Below are positions 8,892 through 16,834 of a DNA stretch of 64,000 nt, in pieces. The DNA is taken from positions 731,750 through 795,749 of the forward strand of contig PABP01000009.1 in NCBI GenBank assembly GCA_002699585.1. The letters run 5' to 3'. Made by a program: the position numbers and the translations under genes. A model generated the notes under the pieces. It had not been told where the DNA came from and ran no database searches. It saw only the letters and a program-made list of their open reading frames with translations. Origin of the DNA: Anaerolineaceae bacterium. Lineage in GTDB: Bacteria; Chloroflexota; Anaerolineae; Aggregatilineales; Phototrophicaceae. Each line of letters opens with the position of its first letter. Position 1 is the stretch's first letter.

Positions 8892-9830
8892 ATGACACAC
8901 GTCTACGCGCTCGCAGATGCCCACCTGGATAGTCCCTCATTGGTGACTATTGGCGTCTTTGACGGGGTGCATAAAGGCCACCAGGAATTGATTCATCGCG
9001 TTGTGAGTTCGGCCCAGGCTAACGGCTGCGCGTCGGTCGTATTGACCTTCCACCCGCATCCTGACGTGGTGATGGGCGGCATCAACGAACGTTACTACCT
9101 GACGACGCCCGAACAACGTGCTCAACTCCTCAAGGATATGGGCGTTGATCTGGTCGTGACCCAGACATTTGACCTCGACCTGCGCCAGATGCGTGCTGCT
9201 AACTTCGTTGACCAGCTTTTAGAGCACCTCAATATGAAGTGGCTGTGGGTCGGTGAGGATTTCGCCTTGGGGTACCAGCGCGAAGGCAATGTGGATTTTT
9301 TGCGGCAATACGGTCAGGATCACGACTTCAGCGTAGAAGCCGTGCCGCTGCTGCAATACCGCTCTGGTGATACCGTTGTTAGCAGCAGCCGCATTCGTGA
9401 AATGCTCGCGGCGGGAGAAGTCGATACCGTGCATGAATGGCTCGGACGCGCCTATTCAGTTATGGGCGAGGTCGTCAAAGGCGACCAACGTGGCCGTACC
9501 ATCGGCTTCCCGACAGCCAACCTCAACGTCTGGCAGCAGCAGGTCGTTCCGGCGCATGGCGTCTATGCTGGTTGGGCAATCCTTGATGGCGAACGACATA
9601 TGGCTGTGACGAACATCGGTACGCGCCCCACCTTTGAGGGTGACTATGTCACCGTGGAAGCCCATTTGCTCGATTTTGACCGCGATATTTATGGTCACAC
9701 CGTCGAGTTGAGCTTTGAGAAGCATTTGCGCAGCGAGATGAAATTCAGCGGCATTGATGCCCTGGTTGCACAAATCAAGTCCGATGCCGAATCAGCGCGC
9801 ACCTACCTCAGCCAGCAGGCTTCAGGCTAG
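8892..9830 (+). CDS. ribF: Bifunctional riboflavin kinase / FAD synthetase
   Basis: RibF converts riboflavin to FMN and FMN to FAD. The N-terminal FAD synthetase domain shows VTIGVFDGVHKGHQELI near residue 18 and an S-S-S-R-I-R motif near 165. The C-terminal flavokinase domain shows GDQRGRTIGFPTANL near 200 and NIGTRPTFEG near 240. A longer frame could start at a GTG at 8853, but the ATG at 8892 has AAGGA five bases upstream and gives the usual length of 312 residues. It is the last gene of the nusA operon and is followed by two terminator-like hairpins. Confidence 0.95.
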   Translation: MTHVYALADAHLDSPSLVTIGVFDGVHKGHQELIHRVVSSAQANGCASVVLTFHPHPDVVMGGINERYYLTTPEQRAQLLKDMGVDLVVTQTFDLDLRQMRAANFVDQLLEHLNMKWLWVGEDFALGYQREGNVDFLRQYGQDHDFSVEAVPLLQYRSGDTVVSSSRIREMLAAGEVDTVHEWLGRAYSVMGEVVKGDQRGRTIGFPTANLNVWQQQVVPAHGVYAGWAILDGERHMAVTNIGTRPTFEGDYVTVEAHLLDFDRDIYGHTVELSFEKHLRSEMKFSGIDALVAQIKSDAESARTYLSQQASG

Positions 9831-9897
9831 TTTCAATTACAGGTTATGTGTTGCTGGTCTAATCGGCCTTTTAAAATAGCCAAATGAGGAAATATAT

Positions 9898-9978
9898 CGT
9901 AGGGACGCAGCCGCTGTGTCCTTTTTTGCATGATGAAAAGACCCGCGTAGGGACGCAACATTGTGCTGCGTCCTTTTT
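9898..9978. repeat. Two tandem GTAGGGACGCA hairpin repeats, terminator-like
   Basis: Two related units stand in the gap between converging ribF and era. In the first, GGACGCAG (9903-9910) pairs with CTGTGTCC (9914-9921) and is followed by six T. In the second, GGACGCA (9951-9957) pairs with TGCGTCC (9967-9973) and is followed by five T. Both begin with the same CGTAGGGACGCA. Either can end ribF transcription. The shared sequence and tandem order suggest a dispersed intergenic repeat family that also serves as terminator; that is inference from two copies only. Confidence 0.65.
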
Positions 9979-10029
9979 GCTTGAAAAATTTATGCGCAGG
10001 GTCACAATATATTGCACCCGACGGGTACG

Positions 10030-10968
10030 CTACTTGTCTTCCTTCTTGGGGAACCGATAACCGACCCGCCGCATAAAGCTCTCATTAGTGCGCCAGTTCT
10101 TGAGCACCTTGACCCGCAAATCCAGATGCACCGGGCGCTCAATCGTGTCCATGATTTCATGGCGAGCTTGGGTGCCGATCTGCTTGATCATCGAGCCACC
10201 CTTGCCGATCACGATGCCTTTTTGAGAGTCGCGCTCGACGTAAATGATCGCGTCGATGTTGGTGCGTGCTTCGTTGTCTTTATAGTCAAATATTTCGACA
10301 GCCACCGCATGCGGGATCTCTTGTTCGGTATTCATCATCACTTTTTCGCGGATGATCTCAGCAGCGATGAAACGCATGGTCACATCGCTGACCTGATCGA
10401 CCGGATAATAGCGCGGGCCTTCTGGTAGCAAGTCAATCAGATGGTTCACTAGCGCTTCGATGCCGTCACCCTTAAGCGCACTGATGGGGTAGGCTCGCTC
10501 ATGTTCGATCAACTGCGTGAAGGCGCTGTAATCATCGCCCTGATGCTGGTCGATCTTGTTGAGCGCCAACACCAGCGGAATATTAGGTGCCAGATCCTTC
10601 AGCGTCTGCGCGATATAGCCATCGGCAGCGCTCGGTGGTTCGCTCGTGTCCAATATCCACAAATTGACATCGGCATCTCTGAGTGCGAACTCGGCCTCGT
10701 TCATCATATACTCGCCCATGCGGTTACGCGCCTTATGTAACCCTGGCGTATCAACCAGCATCATCTGCGCTTGCTGTATCGTGTAGATGCCCATTTGCGT
10801 GCGCCGTGTGGTCTGCGGCTTTGGCGTCGCAATGGCGATCTTCTGGCCCAGGATGGCATTAATCAACGTGGACTTGCCCACATTGGGCCGCCCAATAACG
10901 GCTACCACACCCGACTTATGATCGTCAGGCCATTCGTCTTGCAAAATCGGATTGCTGTCTTCAACCAT
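10030..10968 (-). CDS. era: GTPase Era
   Basis: Era is an essential GTPase that binds the 3' end of 16S rRNA and checks assembly of the 30S subunit. The G motifs are all present: GRPNVGKST near residue 27, a TTRRTQMGIY switch, DTPGLHKARN near 74, NKID near 137 and SALKGDG near 165. A C-terminal KH domain includes VIGKGGSMIKQIGTQAR near 258. The 312-residue length fits the family. Its start overlaps the end of the upstream hypothetical gene by 8 bases. Confidence 0.96.
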   Translation of the reverse strand: MVEDSNPILQDEWPDDHKSGVVAVIGRPNVGKSTLINAILGQKIAIATPKPQTTRRTQMGIYTIQQAQMMLVDTPGLHKARNRMGEYMMNEAEFALRDADVNLWILDTSEPPSAADGYIAQTLKDLAPNIPLVLALNKIDQHQGDDYSAFTQLIEHERAYPISALKGDGIEALVNHLIDLLPEGPRYYPVDQVSDVTMRFIAAEIIREKVMMNTEQEIPHAVAVEIFDYKDNEARTNIDAIIYVERDSQKGIVIGKGGSMIKQIGTQARHEIMDTIERPVHLDLRVKVLKNWRTNESFMRRVGYRFPKKEDK

Positions 10969-11461
10969 TGCGTGTCGCCTGCCAGGTTTCTATATTTTCA
11001 AAATGAGGGAGAAAAGATTGTGCTCGTTCCGGGAGCGTATCAAACCCAGGGCCGATAAAGCCGCGTACCCATGCGATTGGCGTATGTTCATTCGGCGCTG
11101 AGAAGGCCGTGACAGCCACCGGGGCCATCAAATCCAACCACTTCACAACGATCATGTCATCGACGCCATCGTTGCGGTAGCCCACGACATCCGCACGCGG
11201 ATACAAATTGCTGCGTTCAAACAGAAATTCCCAGGCTTCGTCACCAGCCAGAGCATCGCCATAGTCCATTACGACCAGTTCCGGCATGATGCAAAACTGC
11301 GGCTTACCCAGGTACTCAACCCCGTAGCGCAGCGTCATTGCTCCGCTGTATGAGAGAACAGCATCATCAATCGATTCAGTCGCCAAGAAGGCCACGTCAT
11401 TAAAGACGAAGATGGACCCCTCGAAAGCGTCCTGTACCGGCTTGCGCTCAGGTAATTTCAT
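10961..11461 (-). CDS. Hypothetical protein upstream of era, 166 aa
   Basis: This 166-residue soluble protein begins MKLPERKPVQDAFEGSIFVF and has no signal peptide, membrane segment or motif that I recognise. Its composition is ordinary, with two paired stretches ending in aromatic and acidic residues (MIVVKWLDLMAPVAV, PIAWVRGFIGPGFDTLPE). The end overlaps the era start by 8 bases, so it is probably cotranscribed with era and shares its promoter. Function unknown. Confidence 0.6.
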   Translation of the reverse strand: MKLPERKPVQDAFEGSIFVFNDVAFLATESIDDAVLSYSGAMTLRYGVEYLGKPQFCIMPELVVMDYGDALAGDEAWEFLFERSNLYPRADVVGYRNDGVDDMIVVKWLDLMAPVAVTAFSAPNEHTPIAWVRGFIGPGFDTLPERAQSFLPHFENIETWQATRNG

Positions 11462-11490
11462 TGGAACTTCGGCAGGGAGGGAATCACGCT

Positions 11491-11766
11491 TTAGTGATGT
11501 TCCTCTTCAAGCGGTTGGTTGATGTCATCGAAGTGCTTGTGCGGCTGCACGACGAAGAACCAGCCGATAATCGCGGAAATCAATAGCAGAAGCCCACCGA
11601 GCACAAACATGCCCACGACATTTGGATTTTCCGGCGGGGCGACCACTGCAATACCCAGCGTGATAAAGATCGTCACCAGGCCGATGCCACCAATGTACGA
11701 CAGCCCATTTGTTACCGCAGGGCTAACAGGTGTCACGTTTTCAGGGGTGGAATGTTCATCTGACAT
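11491..11766 (-). CDS. Small hypothetical membrane protein with two membrane segments
   Basis: The product begins MSDEHSTPENVTPVSPAVTN, a polar head, and then has two hydrophobic helices (about residues 22-43 and 51-72). A His/Glu-rich cytoplasmic-type tail ends EEEHH. A longer frame begins at 11814, but no ribosome site precedes it, whereas GTGAGGT lies upstream of the ATG at 11766. That gives 91 residues. It lies about 30 bases before the next minus-strand gene. No family recognised. Confidence 0.55.
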   Translation of the reverse strand: MSDEHSTPENVTPVSPAVTNGLSYIGGIGLVTIFITLGIAVVAPPENPNVVGMFVLGGLLLLISAIIGWFFVVQPHKHFDDINQPLEEEHH

Positions 11767-12036
11767 GTGTGCTGCGACCTCACTTTTGACAAAATGGTAA
11801 ACAATGAACGCCATTTGAAACCGAATGCGGTATAAATTCGATACAATTACATCAACACAATGACATATTGAAGAGCACGCATCGATTTCATCTATACTGA
11901 ATGAACTTAATTGTGCCGCTGTTGCGGTGATGCGTCAAGGTTGGCTGATCATAAACAGATGCCGAATCGTCATACATGGATAATAGGTATCGGCCATTTA
12001 GCCAGCATGACTTTTGGCAATCACACAAAACGGATA

Positions 12037-12648
12037 ATGTATATGACTTTACGTCGAGCCTTATTTGTTCGTCATGGAGAAACAGACTACAACGCTGAGC
12101 GCCGTATCCAGGGGCACTTAAATGTTGCCCTCAATGAAACCGGACATTTACAGGCGGCAGCACTGGCCGCCTACTTGGCTGATCTGCCGCTTGGAGCCAT
12201 CTATAGCAGCGATCTGATCCGCGCGTATCAAACGGCGGAACCTATTGCTGAAAAACAGGGTTTGCCCATCCATACCGATGAACGCCTGCGCGAAATCAAC
12301 CTGGGTGTTTTCCAGGGCATGACGGGCGATGAACTACGTCGCTCACATCATCATGCCGATGCCTATGAAATGTGGCGTACTGACGATAGCTATGCGCCTA
12401 ATGGGGGCGAATCTTACGGGCAGTTAGGCGACCGAACATTGGCTGCCTGGGAGCAAATTGCGGAGGAAAGTGAAGCGGAAACAGTGCTTATCGTGACGCA
12501 TGGCGGCAATATTAAGAGCCTTATGATGCGACTTTTCCCGGCATATGATCGACCTCGCGTCCTGAATACATCCGTCACGGAAATTGTTAAAGAGGACAAA
12601 CAATGGTTTTTACGCCGCTATGCTGAGTTACCGCATCTAAAATCTTAG
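12037..12648 (+). CDS. Histidine phosphatase (phosphoglycerate mutase-like) family protein
   Basis: The phosphohistidine motif LFVRHGETDYNAERRIQGHL lies at the N-terminus. The partner residues are there as well: YSSDLIRAYQTAEPIA, then E-I-N-LGVFQGM, and the second catalytic His in VLIVTHGGNIKSL. The 203-residue length fits the cofactor-dependent mutase / GpmB / alpha-ribazole phosphatase group. The substrate cannot be told from sequence and no cobalamin genes lie nearby. The open frame extends further upstream, but the part before the ATG at 12037 does not look like this fold. An ATG at 12043 is also possible. Confidence 0.85.
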   Translation: MYMTLRRALFVRHGETDYNAERRIQGHLNVALNETGHLQAAALAAYLADLPLGAIYSSDLIRAYQTAEPIAEKQGLPIHTDERLREINLGVFQGMTGDELRRSHHHADAYEMWRTDDSYAPNGGESYGQLGDRTLAAWEQIAEESEAETVLIVTHGGNIKSLMMRLFPAYDRPRVLNTSVTEIVKEDKQWFLRRYAELPHLKS

Positions 12649-12675
12649 AGTTATGGTTAGGCTAAGGTTTTCACT

Positions 12676-12691
12676 TGTGACAAATATCACA
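12676..12691 (+). promoter_or_regulatory. CRP/FNR-family operator-like palindrome upstream of pckA
   Basis: The sequence TGTGACAAATATCACA is an exact TGTGA-N6-TCACA palindrome, the consensus of cAMP receptor protein sites in enterobacteria. Its centre lies about 64 bases before the start point predicted from the -10 element at 12736. That is close to the -61.5 position of class I CRP activation. Binding by a CRP-type protein of this organism is inference. Confidence 0.55.
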
Positions 12692-12732
12692 AAAATAACT
12701 TGCGAGTGTCAATAACACAGATTTCGTGCGTC

Positions 12733-12741
12733 TGGTATAGT
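12733..12741 (+). promoter_or_regulatory. Extended -10 promoter element of pckA
   Basis: TGGTATAGT combines an extended TGn with TATAGT, one base off the -10 consensus. No good -35 hexamer stands 16 to 18 bases upstream, which is typical of activator-dependent promoters and fits the palindrome at 12676-12691. The pckA start codon follows about 75 bases downstream of the predicted start point. Confidence 0.5.
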
Positions 12742-12822
12742 CTTTGTTGTATGGGCAGTTGGCCGCCCAACATTTTGACCGCAAAAGTTTTCCCAACCAA
12801 AAACCCATTGATGGAGGGGATA

Positions 12823-14436
12823 ATGTACGCCAAACCGCATGTCCATAGTTCTGTTGGCCTGGATGAAGTAGGCCTCAAGTCTGCTGACGTAAGGGGTGTT
12901 CACATTCACTGGAATCTGAACCCTGCCGAATTGTACGAACACGCCGTTCGTAATGGCGAAGCCGAAATTACGAAAGACGGTGCAATCCGCGTCCTGACAG
13001 GTCAATATACAGGTCGTAGTCCTAAGGACAAATACTTCGTAGAACAATCTCCCTCAAAAGAAAAAATCTGGTGGGGTGATATCAACCAGCCGTGCTCAGC
13101 CGAGCTATTCGACCACATGCACGAAAAAGTCCTGGGTCACCTCAGCCATGCGCGTGATCTCTACGTTCACGATGCCTTCTGCGGCTCCGACGAGCGTTAT
13201 CGCTTGCCCATCCGCGTCGTCAGTGAAGTGGCTTATCACGCACTTTTCTCTTGGAACATGTTCGTTCGCGCGACACTTGAAGAACAGGCCAACCACGTTC
13301 CTCAGTTTACTGTGCTCGCTGCCCCGCGCCTGATCGCCCGCCCGGATGTAGACGGTACCCGTACCGGCACCTACATCGGCGTTAACATTGAAAAGCGCCT
13401 GATCGTTATCGTTGGCACGATGTACTCTGGCGAGGTCAAGAAGGGCATCTTCTCGATCATGAACTACCTGCTGCCAGAGCGCAATGTGATGCCGATGCAC
13501 TGCTCGGCCAATATCGGCAATGATGGCAACACGGCTGTATTCTTCGGCCTCAGCGGCACGGGTAAGACCACGCTCAGTGCCGACCCGGAACGTACCCTCA
13601 TCGGTGACGATGAACACGGTTGGTCAGACGAAGGTGTCTTCAACTTTGAAGGCGGCTCCTACGCCAAGACCATCAACCTGAGCGAAGAGCAGGAACCGCT
13701 CATTTACGCGACGACCAAGATGTTTGGCACCATCCTAGAAAATGTGCCTTTGAACGATGATCGTTCACCTGATTTTGACGATACGCGCTATACGCAGAAT
13801 ACGCGCTGCTCTTACCCGCTGCACTTCATTCCGAACGCCAGCGAAGACAACAAGGGCGGCGTGCCTAAAGATGTCGTCTTCTTGACAGCCGATGCCTTCG
13901 GCGTCTTGCCACCAATCAGCAAGCTGACGCCCAGTCAGGCTATGTACCACTTCATCAGTGGCTACACCGCCAAAGTCGCTGGTACAGAGCGCGGTGTCAC
14001 CGAGCCGCAAGCGACCTTTAGCGCGTGCTTCGGCGCACCCTTTATGCCGCTACACCCGACTGTTTATGCTGAACTGCTCGCCGACAAGATCAAAGAAAGT
14101 GGCGCATCCGTATGGCTGGTCAACACTGGCTGGACCGGTGGCCCCTATGGCGTCGGCAGCCGCATGAAATTGTCCTACACGCGCCGCATGGTCAACGCCG
14201 CCCTCAATGGTGAGCTGGAAGACGTCGAATTTGTGGAAGAACCCTTCTTCGGCCTGATGATCCCGACCGCTGTCGAAGGTGTTCCTTCAGAAATCCTGAA
14301 TCCCCGCGCGACCTGGGAAGATGGCGAGGCCTACGACGCACGCGCCCAGCAACTGGCCGAGATGTTCCGCAAGAACTTCGTCCAGTTTGAAAGCCAGGCC
14401 AGTGAAGATATCCTCGCCGGTGGTCCGAAAGCATAA
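12823..14436 (+). CDS. pckA: ATP-dependent phosphoenolpyruvate carboxykinase
   Basis: This enzyme converts oxaloacetate and ATP to phosphoenolpyruvate, CO2 and ADP, the entry step of gluconeogenesis. Characteristic motifs are LTGQYTGRSPKDKYFVE near residue 65, KRLIVIVGTMYSGEVKKG near 192, the P-loop GLSGTGKTTLS near 243 and IGDDEHGWSDEGVFNFEGG near 260. Its 537 residues fit the ATP-type enzyme. An upstream frame to 12700 exists, but the ATG at 12823 has GGAGGGG eight bases before it. mdh follows on the same strand, so the two oxaloacetate enzymes sit together. A CRP-type palindrome lies upstream. Confidence 0.97.
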   Translation: MYAKPHVHSSVGLDEVGLKSADVRGVHIHWNLNPAELYEHAVRNGEAEITKDGAIRVLTGQYTGRSPKDKYFVEQSPSKEKIWWGDINQPCSAELFDHMHEKVLGHLSHARDLYVHDAFCGSDERYRLPIRVVSEVAYHALFSWNMFVRATLEEQANHVPQFTVLAAPRLIARPDVDGTRTGTYIGVNIEKRLIVIVGTMYSGEVKKGIFSIMNYLLPERNVMPMHCSANIGNDGNTAVFFGLSGTGKTTLSADPERTLIGDDEHGWSDEGVFNFEGGSYAKTINLSEEQEPLIYATTKMFGTILENVPLNDDRSPDFDDTRYTQNTRCSYPLHFIPNASEDNKGGVPKDVVFLTADAFGVLPPISKLTPSQAMYHFISGYTAKVAGTERGVTEPQATFSACFGAPFMPLHPTVYAELLADKIKESGASVWLVNTGWTGGPYGVGSRMKLSYTRRMVNAALNGELEDVEFVEEPFFGLMIPTAVEGVPSEILNPRATWEDGEAYDARAQQLAEMFRKNFVQFESQASEDILAGGPKA

Positions 14437-14474
14437 GGTATAGCCCCACCACAAAATGGAGCCTTACGCACTAG

Positions 14475-14502
14475 TCAGGGATTGGGTAAACTCAATCCCT
14501 GA
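14475..14502 (+). terminator. Perfect 10-bp stem between pckA and mdh
   Basis: TCAGGGATTG (14475-14484) pairs perfectly with CAATCCCTGA (14493-14502) over an eight-base loop. The following bases are T-rich but broken (TTTAATTGATATTGTT), so termination would be partial. It may separate pckA from mdh or act as a processing or stability element that lets the two be expressed at different levels. Confidence 0.5.
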
Positions 14503-14539
14503 TTTAATTGATATTGTTGTTAGTTAAGGAGTAAACCTC

Positions 14540-15526
14540 GTGAAAGACCCCATCCGTGTAGCCGTAACAGGCGGTGCTGGCCAGATCGCATACAGCCTGC
14601 TGTTTCGCATCGGTAATGGCGAAGTCTTCGGTCCCGACCAACCCGTTATCCTTCAAATCCTTGAAATCCCGGAAGCTCTCGGCGCGCTACAAGGCGTCGT
14701 AATGGAACTTGACGACAGTGCCCAACCGCTGGTGCAAGGCATCGTCGCCACTGATGATCCCAACGTTGCTTTCAAAGATGCCAATTGGGTCGTGCTTGTC
14801 GGCGGTAAGCCCCGTGGTCCTGGCATGGTTCGCGCTGACCTGATCCGTGCCAATGGTCCGATCTTTGTCGGCCAGGGTAAAGCCATCAACGATAACGCCG
14901 CTGACGATGTTCGCATTCTCGTTGTCGCTAATCCTTGTAACTCCAATGCGCTTGTCGCTATGCACAACGCCCCTGACATCCCCAAAGATCGCTGGTTCGC
15001 CATGACGCGCCTCGATGAAAATCGTGCTCGCGCCCAGATCGCAGCCAAAGCTGGCGTCAAGACCACCGATGTGACCAACGTCGGCATCTGGGGCAATCAC
15101 AGCGCATCCCAGTTCCCCAACTTTGAGCAAGTTCTGGTTGAGGGCAAGCCCGCGACAGAAGTCATCGACGACCGCGACTGGTTCGAGAACGACTTCCTCA
15201 CGACCAATCAGGGTCGTGGTAAAGCCATCATTGAAGCGCGTGGTAAGAGTTCAGCTGCTAGCGCTGCCAACGCCGCCCTGGATACCATTCGTTCGCTGGT
15301 TAACCCGACGCCTGAAGGCGACTGGTTCAGCGCTGCCGTTATCTCCGATGGCAATCCTTATGGCGTCGAAGAAGGCATCATCTATGGCTTCCCGCTGCGT
15401 AGCACTGGCAATGGCGACTGGGAAATTGTCGAAGGCCTGGACATCAGCGACTACGCTCAGGGCAAGATCACAGCGACCCAGGATGAACTCGTGGGTGAGC
15501 GCGAAGCAATCGCTGACCTGATCTAG
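14540..15526 (+). CDS. mdh: Malate dehydrogenase (NAD-dependent, MDH type 2)
   Basis: The enzyme interconverts malate and oxaloacetate in the citric acid cycle. The N-terminal nucleotide-binding fold is [20 protein letters not shown]. The substrate-binding arginine loop is [20 protein letters not shown] follows, and the catalytic His is in [15 protein letters not shown]. The 328-residue length and these motifs fit the cytosolic-type/Thermus-like MDH rather than the lactate-like group. The start is a GTG at 14540 with AAGGAG seven bases upstream. It lies 103 bases after pckA and is followed by a strong terminator. Confidence 0.96.
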   Translation: MKDPIRVAVTGGAGQIAYSLLFRIGNGEVFGPDQPVILQILEIPEALGALQGVVMELDDSAQPLVQGIVATDDPNVAFKDANWVVLVGGKPRGPGMVRADLIRANGPIFVGQGKAINDNAADDVRILVVANPCNSNALVAMHNAPDIPKDRWFAMTRLDENRARAQIAAKAGVKTTDVTNVGIWGNHSASQFPNFEQVLVEGKPATEVIDDRDWFENDFLTTNQGRGKAIIEARGKSSAASAANAALDTIRSLVNPTPEGDWFSAAVISDGNPYGVEEGIIYGFPLRSTGNGDWEIVEGLDISDYAQGKITATQDELVGEREAIADLI

Positions 15527-15558
15527 TTCTAGACGACCTGCACAAGCAGTAAATGATA

Positions 15559-15590
15559 AAGGCATGGCTTTTTGGCCATGCCTTATTTGT
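15559..15590 (+). terminator. Rho-independent terminator after mdh
   Basis: AAGGCATGGC (15559-15568) pairs perfectly with GCCATGCCTT (15575-15584) around a TTTTTG loop and is followed by ATTTGTTT. Confidence 0.8.
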
Positions 15591-15673
15591 TTCTTCTACC
15601 ACGGTTGCCACCCAGGCGCGGATAGGGCGGTTCCGTTATACTTAGAACAAATGGCCATTTTGCAAGTTGTGTT

Positions 15674-16729
15674 ATGTCGGACATCGTAAAACGTCAGCCG
15701 AGCTTTAATGTGAGCATGTTGCTCGCGGATACCCTGGAAAAAGACGAACATCATCGTATTGCCACCTATGCCCGCTGGCTGGACGATGCTGGCGTCATCT
15801 GGTTACAGCCCAATCTGGCCAAATACCGTGATTTCCTACTCAATGATTACCGTGGGCGTGATGGCAAGCCACTGTCGCCAAACAGTGTTAAAGCGCACTT
15901 ATCGTCCATTCGCGGGCGCTACAAAGCCCTGCTGCGTGATAACGATACCCGTGACCGTCTCTACAACATGACGCCAACTGATGCTTCGCCATCGGATCGT
16001 AAAGCGCTGGTAGACGAAGTGCTAAAGCGCCTGTCTAATGCCATTGACCCGGGTACGGCCCCTGTCAAGGTCGTTACGCGCCAGGATGTCAGCGATGATG
16101 AACATCTGCGCCTGACCAGCAGTCAGGCCAGCCAACTGTTGACCCTGCCCGGTTTGACGACCCTGACGGGTCTGCGTGATACGGTTGTCATTGCGCTGAT
16201 GTTGTGTACGGGCATTCGTGAGGCCGAACTGTGCGCTCTCAATGTCCCTGACCTGCGTCAACGCCTGGGTGGATCGCTGGCGCTGCATGTGCGGCATGGT
16301 AAAGGCGCTAAAGAGCGTCTGATTCCTTATGGTGAGTTGGAATGGTGCTTGGCGATTGTTGATCGCTGGCTGGAGACCGCGGGCATTGAGAATGGCCCCG
16401 TCCTACGCGGTTTTTACAAAGGTGGCAAAACAGTACGCACGACCCGCTTGACCGTGCGCGCCATCAACCAGATTTTGGATCGCTACCCGGTCATGATTGA
16501 TGGGGAACTACGCAAAGTGCATCCCCATGATTTACGCCGCACCTATGCGCGTCGCCTGTACGAAGCCGGTATGGACTTGCTTGCCATCCGCGATAACCTG
16601 GGCCATGCGGATAGCCGTACGACCCTCAAATATATTGGCACAATGGATATCGACCGTCGCAAACCCCCGACCGTCTATACATTTGACCTCAATGCGCTCA
16701 TGCAGACCCTGTCGGCTGATGAATCTTGA
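15674..16729 (+). CDS. Tyrosine recombinase / integrase (XerC/D-like), orphan
   Basis: Site-specific recombinases of this family cut and join DNA through a tyrosine. An N-terminal core-binding (SAM-like) domain covers about residues 15-115. The catalytic domain shows the first Arg in LCTGIREAEL near 182, the beta-hairpin Lys in RHGKGAKERLIPYGE, H-D-L-R near 285-288, the second His in LGHADSRTT near 310 and the nucleophile Tyr in TLKYIG near 320. All catalytic residues are kept, so it should be active. It is 351 residues, longer than chromosomal XerC/XerD (about 300). No excisionase, phage or transposon gene lies next to it, so it may be a chromosomal resolvase or a remnant of an element. Confidence 0.88.
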   Translation: MSDIVKRQPSFNVSMLLADTLEKDEHHRIATYARWLDDAGVIWLQPNLAKYRDFLLNDYRGRDGKPLSPNSVKAHLSSIRGRYKALLRDNDTRDRLYNMTPTDASPSDRKALVDEVLKRLSNAIDPGTAPVKVVTRQDVSDDEHLRLTSSQASQLLTLPGLTTLTGLRDTVVIALMLCTGIREAELCALNVPDLRQRLGGSLALHVRHGKGAKERLIPYGELEWCLAIVDRWLETAGIENGPVLRGFYKGGKTVRTTRLTVRAINQILDRYPVMIDGELRKVHPHDLRRTYARRLYEAGMDLLAIRDNLGHADSRTTLKYIGTMDIDRRKPPTVYTFDLNALMQTLSADES

Positions 16730-16754
16730 CGGGATACATCTTAACGGGATACAT
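16725..16754 (+). repeat. Two adjacent 15-bp direct repeats at the integrase 3' end
   Basis: TTGACGGGATACATC (16725-16739) is followed directly by TTAACGGGATACATC (16740-16754), one mismatch between copies. The first copy contains the stop codon of the recombinase gene. It could be a local duplication or a recombinase binding site. Confidence 0.5.
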
Positions 16755-16834
16755 CATAGTCGCACTGATGGGGCGTCCTTTATAATGCGAACTTGATTGT
16801 TCAAATGACTTTACTCTGTCATAGGATAAACAAG

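Noticed and set aside
12026-12053. dif-like sequence (GGATAATGTATATGAC) resembling the XerCD recombination site
   Set aside because: The central TGTATA and left arm fit partly, but the right arm matches the conserved XerD arm at only about half the positions. It also lies at the start codon of the phosphatase gene.
16781-16786. TATAAT before the phosphoesterase gene
   Set aside because: No -35 hexamer stands at a proper distance, so a promoter is possible but not supported enough to list.
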